Positions 8,402-17,510 of a stretch of 64,000 nucleotides of DNA are shown in pieces; positions within the stretch are counted from its first letter, which is position 1; each line of letters starts with the position of its first letter. The stretch comes from Stenotrophomonas sp. ZAC14D1_NAIMI4_1 (GTDB lineage Bacteria; Pseudomonadota; Gammaproteobacteria; Xanthomonadales; Xanthomonadaceae). Below the pieces are notes generated by a model. The model was not told the origin of the DNA. It saw only the letters and a program-made list of their open reading frames with translations, and made no database searches. The translations under genes were made by a program, and so were the position numbers. The DNA is taken from NCBI RefSeq assembly GCF_003086775.1, contig NZ_CP026001.1, forward strand, positions 1,638,407 through 1,702,406, written 5' to 3'.

Positions 8402-11400
8402 ATGGACGCTTCACGTGCGCATTCCGCGCTTGCTTCGCTGGTCGGGCTGGAGCCCGATCAACAGCTGCACCGCCTGCAGGCCGAGGGTCTGCCGCCGTTG
8501 TTCGTCGAACAGTGGTGGGGCCATGAACACCTGGCCAGCGGATTCGATTACTGGGTGGATGTGCTGCACCCGGATGCCAACCTGCCGCTTGGCACCTGGC
8601 TGGGCCGAAGCGGGGCGCTGCTCACCCGCCTCGACGACGGGCAGGACCATCACCGCTGGGGGCATGTTGCCGAGGCCTGCCTGCTCGGCAGCGACGGCGG
8701 GCTGGCCCGCTACCGCCTGCATCTTGTGCCATGGACGTGGTTTCTGGGTCATGCCCGGCACAGCCGGGTGTACCAGGAGCGCCCCGTGCGCGACATCGTC
8801 GAGGACGTGCTCGGCGGCCATGGCGATCTGGCCCGTTGGCGCTGGAGCGACGATGCCGTGGCTGCCCTGGCCACCGCGCCCGTGCGCAGCTACTGCGTGC
8901 AGTACCGGGAGCCGGATCTGGCATTCGTGCTGCGCCTGCTCGCCGAAGAGGGAATTGCCTGCGCCTTCGACGGTGACAGCGGCGACGGACTGACCCTGGT
9001 GATGTCGTTCGACAGCACCGTGCAGCCGGAAAACCCACAGTCGGCCCGCGATGGCGGCATCCGCTTCCATCGCAACGACGGCACCGAGGCAACGGACACG
9101 CTGCAGCAGCTGGGTCCGCACCGTCTGTTGGGCAGCAACCGCCTGTCCCTTTCCACCAGCGACTATCAGGGGCCGGTGGTGCGCCATGTCCAGCTGCCAT
9201 TGCAGGGCGCAGGCAGCAGTCCGCGCGAGATCTACGAGCCCGTCGGCGCCCATGCCTTCGCCCAGGCAGATGACGGGCAGCGCCGGGCCCGCCGCGCGGC
9301 TGAGGCGCATGAAGCGGGCCTGGCCGGTTGGGTGGGGGCGGGGAGTATCCGCAGCCTGCAGGCCGGTCGCTTCATCCGCGTCCTGGGCTCCGGCTCGGGT
9401 TCCGCGCCGGTGATCCTGCCGATCGAAGTGCTGCACCACGGGTGCAATCCATCGCCACTGACCACGGCGTCTGCACCGTCGCGCGCCGAGGCACCCGCCG
9501 CCTGGCGTGATGCCAGCCATGCGCTGCCGGGTGCTCCGTTGGACGCCGCCTCCGCCACCGGCTGCGTCAATCGGTTCCGCGCCGTCGACCAGCAGAAACC
9601 GTGGCGGCCCGTGCTGCCCGATGGCACGGGGGAGCGCCTCAATCCGCGCCCGCTTGCACCGGGCTACCAGTCGGCCACGGTCATCAGCGGTGGCGGCCGC
9701 GACGATGCGGACCTGCATGCAGACAGCCAGGGCCGGGTCCGCGTGCGCCTGCATCTGCAAGGGGCTGCCGATGCGGACGCCACATGCTGGATGCGCGTGG
9801 CGCAGCGCTATGCCGGGCCGGGTGTCGGGTCGCAGTTCCTGCCGCGTGTCGGCCAGGAGGTGCTGGTCGGCTTCATCGAAGGTGACATCGACCGGCCGCT
9901 GGTGCTCGGCGCGCTCTACAACGGTCGCGGCGACGCAGGCATCGTACCCACCCCCGCCGGTACGGCAGCGGGGACCGGTGATACCGGGCTGTTCGGGCGA
10001 GCTACCGACACCGGCGCCAGCGCGCAGGGCAATGCTGCGGGCGGTCACGCGCCGGCCTGGCATGCGATGGCGCCAGGTGAGGGGCAGCACCGTCACGCCG
10101 GGGCGTTGTGGGGCATCCAGTCGCGCGAGTGGTCCGGCACCGGCTACAACCGCCTGGTGTTCGACGATTCCGATGCACAGCTGCGCCTGCAGCTGGCCAG
10201 CAGCCAGGCCAGCAGTGAATTGAATCTTGGCCATCTGCTGCACACGGCCGACAACCATCGCGGCTCACTGCGCGGTGAGGGGCTGGAACTGCGTACAGAT
10301 GCGTGGGGCACGCTGCGCGCGGAGCGTGGCGTGTGGCTGACTGCCAGGCCCCATGGCGCGTCGTCGCCAGCCGGGGAGGTGGTCGCGGCCGGTGCGTTGC
10401 TGCAGCAGGCTGCCACCCTCGCCCAGGTCAGCCATGCAACGAGCGCCACGCACGGCACGGTTGGCCTGGCCAGCCACGCGCCACCCGACGACAGCGCGGG
10501 TCTGGCCGGCCTGCAGCGTGTCGCCCGTGCCAGCGTTTCCGGCCAGACCTATGCACAGGCCTGCGCGGATGGCGCGGGAGAGCCTTCAGCCGCCAAGGTG
10601 CCACATACCGATGCGCCCACTCTGGCGCTGCACGGCCATGCCGGCCTTGCCATGGTCGCCGGTCAGTCCCTGCACTGGAGCAGTGCACAGCATGTGGCGC
10701 TGGCCAGTGGCCAGCACAGCGACGCCAGCGTGGCGGGCCATGCGCGCCTGCATGCGCGGCAGGCAATCGGCATGCTGGCTGCCGGCAGCCGCAGCTTTGC
10801 AGGCGATGCGGCGCTGAGCATCGTGGCCGGACAGGCCATGCTGGACATCCGGGCCCAGTCAGATCGGGTCAACCTCATCTCGCGTGCCTCGCAACGTGCT
10901 GCCAGTGCGCAAGGGGCGCTGGAACTGGCCGCGCCGCGCACCCTGCACATCGCCACGGCCGGTGGCGCCAGCCTCACCCTGGAAGGCGGCAATCTGGTGG
11001 TCAACTGTCCCGGCACCGTGACCGTCCATGCGGGGCAGAAGTCGTTCGTAGGCCCGGCACAGCTGACGTATCCCCTGCCGGACATGCCCACCAGCGCGCT
11101 CAGCGAACAGATTCCAAAGTTGGCCTTCCGGCTGCAGGACATCCCAGGGCCCCAGGGCCTGCCACTGGCAGGCCAGGCCTGGAAGATCGTGCGCACCCGG
11201 AAGGCCCTGGACGCTGAACTGCGTGACGGCGCGCTGGTGCCGGAAAGCTGGGCCGAGACGCTTGCCGAGGGCGAAGCGGATGCGCAGGGTGATGTGAGCC
11301 TGGACGATGCACTGTGCGCGAAAATCTGGAACGACGCTGGCCGGTTCCCGGGGCGCCTGTTCCTGGTGCATGGCATCGACGTCATTCCACTTCAGCGACC

Positions 11401-11581
11401 GCGGCCGTACAGCAGCTCGCCCGGCGTGCGCGCCACGATGGACACGCTCGAGGCGATCAACTACGGCAAGACGCTGGCCGACCTGCCCGACGATGCGGCC
11501 CTGTACGCCTACCGGCAGCGCGCCGAGTACGAGTTCCAGTCGCATATCGACGCCGATCCGGCCCAGCGCAAGGAGATCTAG
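8402..11581 (+). CDS. vgrG: Type VI secretion spike protein VgrG
   Basis: VgrG trimers tip the type VI secretion tube and carry effectors into neighbouring cells. The 1059-residue protein has the gp27/gp5-like N-terminal region, an OB-fold segment around residues 445-520 (with QFLPRVGQEVLVGFIEGDIDRP and LVLGALYNG), a DUF2345 region (about 700-870), and a C-terminal extension of about 170 residues after AGQKSFVGPAQ. The ATG at 8402 has AGGAGA 4 bases upstream. The frame stays open upstream to 8180, but that part is not family-like. It ends 2 bases before the phospholipase gene, which marks that protein as its cargo. No Hcp, PAAR or DUF4123 chaperone gene is nearby. Confidence 0.92.
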   Translation: MDASRAHSALASLVGLEPDQQLHRLQAEGLPPLFVEQWWGHEHLASGFDYWVDVLHPDANLPLGTWLGRSGALLTRLDDGQDHHRWGHVAEACLLGSDGGLARYRLHLVPWTWFLGHARHSRVYQERPVRDIVEDVLGGHGDLARWRWSDDAVAALATAPVRSYCVQYREPDLAFVLRLLAEEGIACAFDGDSGDGLTLVMSFDSTVQPENPQSARDGGIRFHRNDGTEATDTLQQLGPHRLLGSNRLSLSTSDYQGPVVRHVQLPLQGAGSSPREIYEPVGAHAFAQADDGQRRARRAAEAHEAGLAGWVGAGSIRSLQAGRFIRVLGSGSGSAPVILPIEVLHHGCNPSPLTTASAPSRAEAPAAWRDASHALPGAPLDAASATGCVNRFRAVDQQKPWRPVLPDGTGERLNPRPLAPGYQSATVISGGGRDDADLHADSQGRVRVRLHLQGAADADATCWMRVAQRYAGPGVGSQFLPRVGQEVLVGFIEGDIDRPLVLGALYNGRGDAGIVPTPAGTAAGTGDTGLFGRATDTGASAQGNAAGGHAPAWHAMAPGEGQHRHAGALWGIQSREWSGTGYNRLVFDDSDAQLRLQLASSQASSELNLGHLLHTADNHRGSLRGEGLELRTDAWGTLRAERGVWLTARPHGASSPAGEVVAAGALLQQAATLAQVSHATSATHGTVGLASHAPPDDSAGLAGLQRVARASVSGQTYAQACADGAGEPSAAKVPHTDAPTLALHGHAGLAMVAGQSLHWSSAQHVALASGQHSDASVAGHARLHARQAIGMLAAGSRSFAGDAALSIVAGQAMLDIRAQSDRVNLISRASQRAASAQGALELAAPRTLHIATAGGASLTLEGGNLVVNCPGTVTVHAGQKSFVGPAQLTYPLPDMPTSALSEQIPKLAFRLQDIPGPQGLPLAGQAWKIVRTRKALDAELRDGALVPESWAETLAEGEADAQGDVSLDDALCAKIWNDAGRFPGRLFLVHGIDVIPLQRPRPYSSSPGVRATMDTLEAINYGKTLADLPDDAALYAYRQRAEYEFQSHIDADPAQRKEI

Positions 11582-11583
11582 TC

Positions 11584-14349
11584 ATGGCAGATGGCACCAC
11601 ACTGGGCAGCGTCCCGCATACCGCCCTGACCTGCCTGGACGGGCAGAAGGGCACCACCAGCGGTGATTACTACGCACCGCCCGATCGCCAGTTCGCGCCC
11701 GTCCGGCGAGGCAACAAGGTCGATTCGTTCACCGACGGGCGTTCGGCGATGAAGGCAATGGCGGACGCCATCCGCAATGCGCAGAAATTCATCTTCATCG
11801 CCGACTGGCAGATGAATTTCGACACCGAGATGGACGAACGCGGAGGCGCCCACGCCAGTCGCCTCAGTGAACTGTTGTTCGACGCCATCAACCAGCGCGG
11901 CGTGGATGTGCGGGTACTGCTCTACGACAGTGTCGAGGCGGCGGCCTATACGCACGAAAACGAGGCGCGTACGGCCTTGTACAAGATGCAGGATGCCAAC
12001 ACGCCGGGGCAGGTGCAGGTCGGCCTGCACAACCCGGCCACCGGCCGCACCGATGCCTTCAATATCGCCTTCTCGCACCACCAGAAGATCCTGGTCGTGG
12101 ATGGGCACATCGGCTTCGTCGGCGGCCTGGACATCGCCCATGGCCGCTGGGACGACGGCAACTTCGACGTGGTCTGCGACCCCAGGCTGCATGTGCTCAA
12201 TGACCACTACAACAACTGCCTGAGCAAGTTCCGCGGCATGACCAGGGCTGAGCAGGACCTGACCCTGGACAAGCCCGATACCAGCCCGGATGCGGCCGGC
12301 CGTGTCCGCCCCGGCTTTGCCCAGGCATACGTGCCGGGCCTGGCCATCGCGCTGGACCGGATGAAGGCGCAGTGGGACGCCGGCGCTGCGCTGGCCGAAC
12401 TGCAGGACTACGCGGACAAGCTGGGTGTGCCGGAGGCGCTGGAACGCGAGGGCATCCGCAAGCTCGCAGAATGGGTCATCCCAGGCATGGAAGAAGCAAC
12501 AAAGGTGCAGCGTACGGTCGCCAAGACCTTTCTTGCCATCAAGGACTGGCTGACAGAAATCGAGAAGGAGTATGCCGAGGTCACTGCCGCTTCCAACAGG
12601 GCCGCCGACGAGGCGGTCAAGCTCAATGTCGGCGAGGCAGCTGCGGCTGCCGCGCGTGCCGCGGAAGCTTTCGCCACGATCCAGGCGAAGAAATTCGGTG
12701 AATGGTTCGATGAGCGCAAGGCCGCGTTCAAGGACGCCATTCTGGGCCCGGTCAACACGGCCACCACCGTTGTGGGATATGTGCGCGATCCCGCCTCGCT
12801 GGTCAAGGACGCGGAAGCCAAATATGCCGAGATCGAGAGCAAGATCGTCAAGGCGAAGCAGGCCTGGGAATCGCTGGTGAAGTGGATCAACGAGCCGGTG
12901 GATCGCATCCAGCGGCTGCTCGACAGCGGGCGCCAGCCACGCATGCCATGGCAGGACGTGCACGCGCGGCTGCAGGGGCCGGCGGTGTTCGATATCTGCC
13001 GCAACTTCATGCACCGCTGGAATGCCATGGTCTGGCAGAACCAACGCGGTGATCGCGAGATCGGTACGGTGGTGCGCGAAAGCTTGAACTGGGGAATCCG
13101 GGGTGCCAATGGCCTGGTCGGGTCGGATGTACCCGAGCAGACCACGCTGGCGCGCGGGATGGAACTGACGCCCTTGAGTGATCAGTGGCTGCAGTCCATG
13201 GGCGGCATGCAGGAACTGTTTGGCGACCTGACCCGACCGGGCAAGGCCGGGAATGTCAGCGTGCAGATCGTGCGATCTTCGGGTACGGCACTGCACGCCC
13301 TGGAGAAGAAGGGGTGCAAGGAGCTCGGCCTGAAGCTGGATGATGCCAGTTGCCTGCAACCCTACTGGGAGCGCGACCAGCCGATGCATTCCATCCTTGA
13401 TGCGATGGTCAACTGCATCGCCTCGGCCAGTGCCTTCGTCTACCTGGAGACGCAGTTCCTGATTTCCGACTGCGGATGGGCCGACGCCGGGCCAGGAAGT
13501 GCGGTGGAGACCGCGATCAAGGGGGGCGAGCGCCGGGAAATGACCGAGGCCGAGAAGAAAAAGGCAGGCTACGTCGACAAGGGCGTGGGCATGAGTGGTC
13601 CTCTTGGAAAGGCCGGCGTGGTCCAGAACATGGTCACGCGGAAGCAGGGCGTGAAGTCAGCGGCCAGCAACCCCTTGGTGGCGGCCATCGCCGCGCGCAT
13701 CCGCCGCGCCATCGTGGCCAGGCAGGGGTTCCACGTCTACATCACGTTGCCCGTGCATCCGGAGGGCAGCCTGTTCGATGGTGCCGTGCTGAAGCAGCAG
13801 TACTGGGTGCAGCAGACGCTGCTGCGCGGCGACGACAGCCTCATCCGCCGCATCTGCCGTTCGCTGATCGCACGCGACAAGGACATCCGCGAGGTGAGCG
13901 TGGAAGAGGCCGACCTGCAGGCGGAGGTGAAGGCAGGTCGGTGGAAGGAGTACCTGTCGGTAATGAACCTGAGAAGTTACGGGGTGCTTGCTGACACCAA
14001 CCACAAGAACCACTACGCGCCGCATACGATCGGCGCGGACCAGGCCACCCCCTTGTATGTGGTGACCGAGCAGTGTTACGTACACTCCAAGCTGCTGATC
14101 GTGGACGACGCCGTGGCCATCATTGGAAGTGCGAACTGCAACGACCGCAGCCTGCTGGGCACGGGCGATACCGAGATCGCCGCGGTGATCGTGGATGGTG
14201 CGGCCCAGTCGCTGGACCTGGGTAATGGCGTAAAGGTGATAACCCGGAAGTTTGCGCGGGATCTGCGGATGAAGCTTTGGAGGAAGTTCCTGGGGCAGGC
14301 GCTTGAGACGAAGCCTGAGAAGGGGGGGGGAGCAATTCGTCTTTTCTAA
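11584..14349 (+). CDS. Phospholipase-D type VI effector (Tle5-like), C-terminal tail out of frame
   Basis: This is the predicted antibacterial effector that would cleave phospholipids in the target cell. The 921-residue product has two HKD motifs: His166/Lys168/Asp173 (HHQKILVVD) and His834/Lys836/Asp841 (HSKLLIVD, followed by AIIGSANCNDRS). A long helical region (about residues 330-460) separates them. The start ATG lies 2 bases after vgrG. The frame ends soon after a run of nine G at 14322-14330. With eight G it would continue through 14893 to give 1102 residues, matching the tails of the two orphan copies downstream. The N-terminal core is intact, so the shortened protein could still be made. 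Confidence 0.88.
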   Translation: MADGTTLGSVPHTALTCLDGQKGTTSGDYYAPPDRQFAPVRRGNKVDSFTDGRSAMKAMADAIRNAQKFIFIADWQMNFDTEMDERGGAHASRLSELLFDAINQRGVDVRVLLYDSVEAAAYTHENEARTALYKMQDANTPGQVQVGLHNPATGRTDAFNIAFSHHQKILVVDGHIGFVGGLDIAHGRWDDGNFDVVCDPRLHVLNDHYNNCLSKFRGMTRAEQDLTLDKPDTSPDAAGRVRPGFAQAYVPGLAIALDRMKAQWDAGAALAELQDYADKLGVPEALEREGIRKLAEWVIPGMEEATKVQRTVAKTFLAIKDWLTEIEKEYAEVTAASNRAADEAVKLNVGEAAAAAARAAEAFATIQAKKFGEWFDERKAAFKDAILGPVNTATTVVGYVRDPASLVKDAEAKYAEIESKIVKAKQAWESLVKWINEPVDRIQRLLDSGRQPRMPWQDVHARLQGPAVFDICRNFMHRWNAMVWQNQRGDREIGTVVRESLNWGIRGANGLVGSDVPEQTTLARGMELTPLSDQWLQSMGGMQELFGDLTRPGKAGNVSVQIVRSSGTALHALEKKGCKELGLKLDDASCLQPYWERDQPMHSILDAMVNCIASASAFVYLETQFLISDCGWADAGPGSAVETAIKGGERREMTEAEKKKAGYVDKGVGMSGPLGKAGVVQNMVTRKQGVKSAASNPLVAAIAARIRRAIVARQGFHVYITLPVHPEGSLFDGAVLKQQYWVQQTLLRGDDSLIRRICRSLIARDKDIREVSVEEADLQAEVKAGRWKEYLSVMNLRSYGVLADTNHKNHYAPHTIGADQATPLYVVTEQCYVHSKLLIVDDAVAIIGSANCNDRSLLGTGDTEIAAVIVDGAAQSLDLGNGVKVITRKFARDLRMKLWRKFLGQALETKPEKGGGAIRLF
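14322..14330 (+). repeat. G9 homopolymer at the effector core-tail junction
   Basis: Nine consecutive G follow GAGAA. Removing one G restores one open frame from the effector start to 14893. Such tracts are prone to slipped-strand changes in cells and to sequencing error, so the frameshift may be phase variation, a fixed mutation or an artefact. Confidence 0.8.
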
Positions 14350-14893
14350 TGCAACCGAAGACTACTACCCTTGGTTCAGCGAAAAAGTTCCAACCCTGGA
14401 GGTCGACAAACCGGCAAGTACCAGAACTTGGACGGGAATCAGGGAGCTTGCGGATGCCAATTCGGAAGCTTATCAGCGTGTCTTCACGAATGTCCCTCGC
14501 GACTCATTCCCTCGCTACGACTCTGTGTTTCATGGATTCCCGGCGGCCGGTCTTAGTGACAAAGGGCACGTGAGGCGCATGCTCTATGCGCAGCCGGCAG
14601 ATCTGCAGCCAGATTTCATGCAGGAGCCAAGTGTTGTGAACGACTACGTGACCGGTGCAGTGGGGCGGCATGACGTGCGTAAGGCGACGGATTTTCTCAG
14701 AGGTACCCAAACGCGCCGCGGGATTCAGGGCTTCTGGGTGACCATGCCACTCCTCTGGGGGAGTGAGATGGATGATCCGGCTGCAGCGATGCCGAACGAG
14801 ATCATCGCGGTCGTACCTATTGAGGGAAATCGGTCAACTGAACTAGCGTACTCGGGTCGACATGGTTCTTGGGGGCACGGAGAGCAGGTATGA
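14331..14893 (+). pseudogene. Frameshifted C-terminal tail domain of the phospholipase effector (tail 1)
   Basis: This frame encodes about 187 residues, homologous to the tails at 16925-17510 and 19493-20084. Shared landmarks are RVFTNVPRDS, the FPAAGLSDKGH block, YAQPADLQPDFM, VGRHDV, and GFWVTMPLLWG with MDDPAAAMPNE. It has no convincing start of its own (only a TTG at 14303 inside the core), so it reads as the natural end of the upstream effector displaced by the G9 tract. Its stop overlaps the next gene's ATG by 4 bases. The tail is AT-richer than the core. I do not know its function; binding the cognate immunity protein is a reasonable guess. Confidence 0.75.
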
Positions 14894-16446
14894 GTGGGCA
14901 TCTACTGTTGAGGGCGATGGTGGCCTTGGGAGGCCTGTGTGGAGTGCAAACCGCGCTTGCAGACTGCGGTTCGTCAAATGAGAAGGGCCTCCGGTTTCAG
15001 GATGGTGGGATGGTGATCAAGTTCAGGCCAAGCCCATCAGACGAGGTGGATGCGGTAGGCGCCAGCCTTAGTCGCGCGAACAAAGTTGCCCCCTACGTAC
15101 GGATCAGTGTCGAACCAAACCTCGGTGAGCTGCACAATCAGCCGTTCAACTCGAATGGTGGTGCTGTTTATTACTTGGAAGAAAGCGCTCAAGGGCAACG
15201 GCTGTGCCGCGTTGAAGAGTGGAAGAGGCGGGAATCCAAATTGATTGGGCAGGTGCCGCCTGAGAGCCTGCATCCTGCGGTGAGGCCGGTGTATCCCTAT
15301 TTCGAGCTGAACAGGAGCTATGAGCTCCATTATGACTTGGCTGGTGGATTGACTTCGATTCAGAATGTTGATGCGAAAGGGCGTAGGGTCACAACATTCT
15401 GTGCACTCTACGACGAAAAGGGTCGCATAGAAGTGGCAAATGAGAGTTCTGGGTTGATTGTCTCGGATAAGCCAGAGTTCCAGTGTTCGCAGCTCCGAGA
15501 TATGCCATCCCGCGTTACCACTCGGTACTTCACTTATCGGCCGGATGGATTGCGCGCTTCCGATGTAGTCAAGCAGGCCACCCGTAAGCCAGGTGAGGAT
15601 CCCTACCGCGAGGACATCGGCCTTGGAACGGAGGCGACCGACGGTGCCTGGACTGTGGGGGGCTTCGTCAATGTCGACGATGCTGAACTGAAACGGATCG
15701 TTGGCATTCGCTTCTATGGCAGCGAAAAGCGAGGGCTTGTAGGGGTGCAAAGCCCTTCCGCTACGCTGGTTCCATCTGACGCCACTCCAGTTTTCGCAGA
15801 GCGCAGTCGGAGCGTGTCGCAGGAGGTGCGGTACACGTTCCCGGGTGAGCGTGTTCCTCCAGAGGTCGCCAAGGGGTACTTTGAAGGAGTCACAGGCTAT
15901 ACCCGTGTGCGTGAGTATCTGCACCGTTCGGATAGCAGGATTTTCGAAGTATTCGGACCGCAGGCAAAGCATCCGAGCGAACGCCAGTGGCGCAGGCTGG
16001 ATCTGAATCGTCAGGAGAACTACGACGCAAATGGCAAGCTTGCGCGGGTGATTCTGTCCGGCCCGGTCTCTGGTGACGAAGGCTACACCGAGAACCTTCG
16101 CGCCTACGCAGAAAAGGGCGTGCTGAAGCTCACGCCGCTCACCAACGGATACAGCTCCTACCGCGTGTACGACTATGACGCCACCGGCAAGGAGTCACTC
16201 TCGTTCGTCTGCTGGCGCTACGAAGTCTCGACCAACAAGCCTTACGCCCATTTTCCCTGGTGGGAAGCGGACCCCCGCCCCAAGCGCAGTCGTGAAGCCG
16301 AGCTGCAGTACGCCAGGACGCAGGTGGGCACACGCTGCGGCACGCCGGACGGCAAGATGATTGTGGAGGGAATGGGCCCGGTGAAGAAGCTGATGGAAAC
16401 CAAGTACGCCTTTGGGACGACCAAGCTGGGGTTGCCGGGCGAGTAG
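14890..16446 (+). CDS. Putative periplasmic immunity protein 1 for the PLD effector
   Basis: The 518-residue product begins with a signal peptide (LLLRAMVALGGLCGVQTALA before DCGSS), which fits protection in the periplasm. The body has short YD-like repeats (for example LYDEKGRIEVANESS and YDYDATGK), suggesting a beta-rich fold. Residues 1-360 differ from the three related genes downstream; the last ~155 residues, from RQWRRLDL onward, are nearly identical in all four. The ATG overlaps the tail stop (ATGA) and has GGAG upstream. Immunity function is inferred from position, signal peptide and linkage to a lipase effector. Confidence 0.75.
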   Translation: MSGHLLLRAMVALGGLCGVQTALADCGSSNEKGLRFQDGGMVIKFRPSPSDEVDAVGASLSRANKVAPYVRISVEPNLGELHNQPFNSNGGAVYYLEESAQGQRLCRVEEWKRRESKLIGQVPPESLHPAVRPVYPYFELNRSYELHYDLAGGLTSIQNVDAKGRRVTTFCALYDEKGRIEVANESSGLIVSDKPEFQCSQLRDMPSRVTTRYFTYRPDGLRASDVVKQATRKPGEDPYREDIGLGTEATDGAWTVGGFVNVDDAELKRIVGIRFYGSEKRGLVGVQSPSATLVPSDATPVFAERSRSVSQEVRYTFPGERVPPEVAKGYFEGVTGYTRVREYLHRSDSRIFEVFGPQAKHPSERQWRRLDLNRQENYDANGKLARVILSGPVSGDEGYTENLRAYAEKGVLKLTPLTNGYSSYRVYDYDATGKESLSFVCWRYEVSTNKPYAHFPWWEADPRPKRSREAELQYARTQVGTRCGTPDGKMIVEGMGPVKKLMETKYAFGTTKLGLPGE

Positions 16447-16490
16447 GGCGAGTCTTCTATCCCGAACTCGTGACAGGTGCCAGCCTGTCG

Positions 16491-17510
16491 GAGCAGACCA
16501 CGCTGGCGCGCGGGATGGAACTGACGCCCTTGAGTGATCAGTGGCTGCAGTCCATGGGCGGCATGCAGGAACTGTTTGGCGACCTGACCCGTCCGGGCAA
16601 GGCCGGGAACGTCAGCGTGCAGATCGTGCGATCTTCGGGTGCGGCACTGCACGCACTGGAGAAGAAGGGGGGGGGGCAAGGAGCTCGGGCTGAAGCTGGA
16701 TAGTGTTACGTACACTCCAAGCTGCTGATCGTGGACGACGCCGTGGCCATCATTGGAAGTGCGAACTGCAACGACCGGAGTCTGCTGGGCACGGGCGATA
16801 CCGAGATCGCCGCGGTGATCGTGGATGGTGCGGCCCAGTCGATGGACCTGGGTAATGGCGTAAAGGTGATAACCCGGAAGTTTGCGCGGGATCTGCGGAT
16901 GAAGCTTTGGAGGAAGTTCCTGGGAGAGGAAATTTCGCTCAATGACGGGAAGCTTCGCGGGTATGCTGAATCGAACGCCACACGGCCCTATTACCCGCCA
17001 TTTCAGAAGATGCCCCCGGAATCCTTCGTGTTGCGCCCAGCTGCCTCGTCCACGTGGCAGGAAATTAGGAAGATCGCAGACTTGAACATGATTGCCTACC
17101 GTCGGGTGTTCTCTAATACTCCGGACGATTCCATGGCACGTTATGATGCGGTGTTCAATATGTTTCCCGCTGCTGGGTTCAATGAAAAAGGCCATCAACT
17201 GCGGCGCCTCTATGGGCAACCGCCGGATCTGCAGCCAGAGTTCATGATCGAACCTAGCGAAATGGTTGACGGGGTAACCCTGAGCGTCGGTCGTCACAAT
17301 GTCGCGAAAGCCATGGCTTTCATGAAAGATCAAAAGAATCTGCACGGGTTCTGGGTTTCGATGCCTCTTCTGTGGGGGCATGGAATGGATGACCCTGCGG
17401 CGGCGATGCCCAAAGAACTCATTGCGGCTGCTCCGATTTCGATTTCGACTGGGTCTTACCTCGCATCCAGTGGCAGAAGTTCGTCGCCCGATCAAGGGGT
17501 AGAAGCATGA
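16491..17510 (+). pseudogene. Orphan effector module 2: core fragment plus variable tail 2
   Basis: This is a truncated copy of the effector's 3' end. Bases 16491-16700 match effector 13135-13340; the sequence then jumps to the match for 14072 onward (the HSKLLIVDDAVAIIGSAN motif), skipping 730 bases, and ends in a diverged tail (EEISLNDGKL... to GVEA). The 730-base loss is not a multiple of three, and a G10 run at 16667-16676 adds a further shift, so no fusion protein is possible. The tail frame is open from a GTG at 16731, without a visible ribosome-binding site. It is probably a silent cassette left from a displaced effector. Confidence 0.8.
16667..16676 (+). repeat. G10 homopolymer in orphan module 2
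   Basis: Ten G replace the GGGGTG found in the effector (13311-13316) and in orphan module 3, a net gain of four bases. Because the module is already out of frame further on, the tract probably has no coding effect, but it is a second unstable G run in the array. Confidence 0.7.

Noticed and set aside
14303..14893. Tail 1 as a separate gene starting at TTG 14303
   Set aside because: The start lies inside the effector core with no ribosome-binding site, and deletion of one G joins it in frame to the effector, as in the homologous modules.
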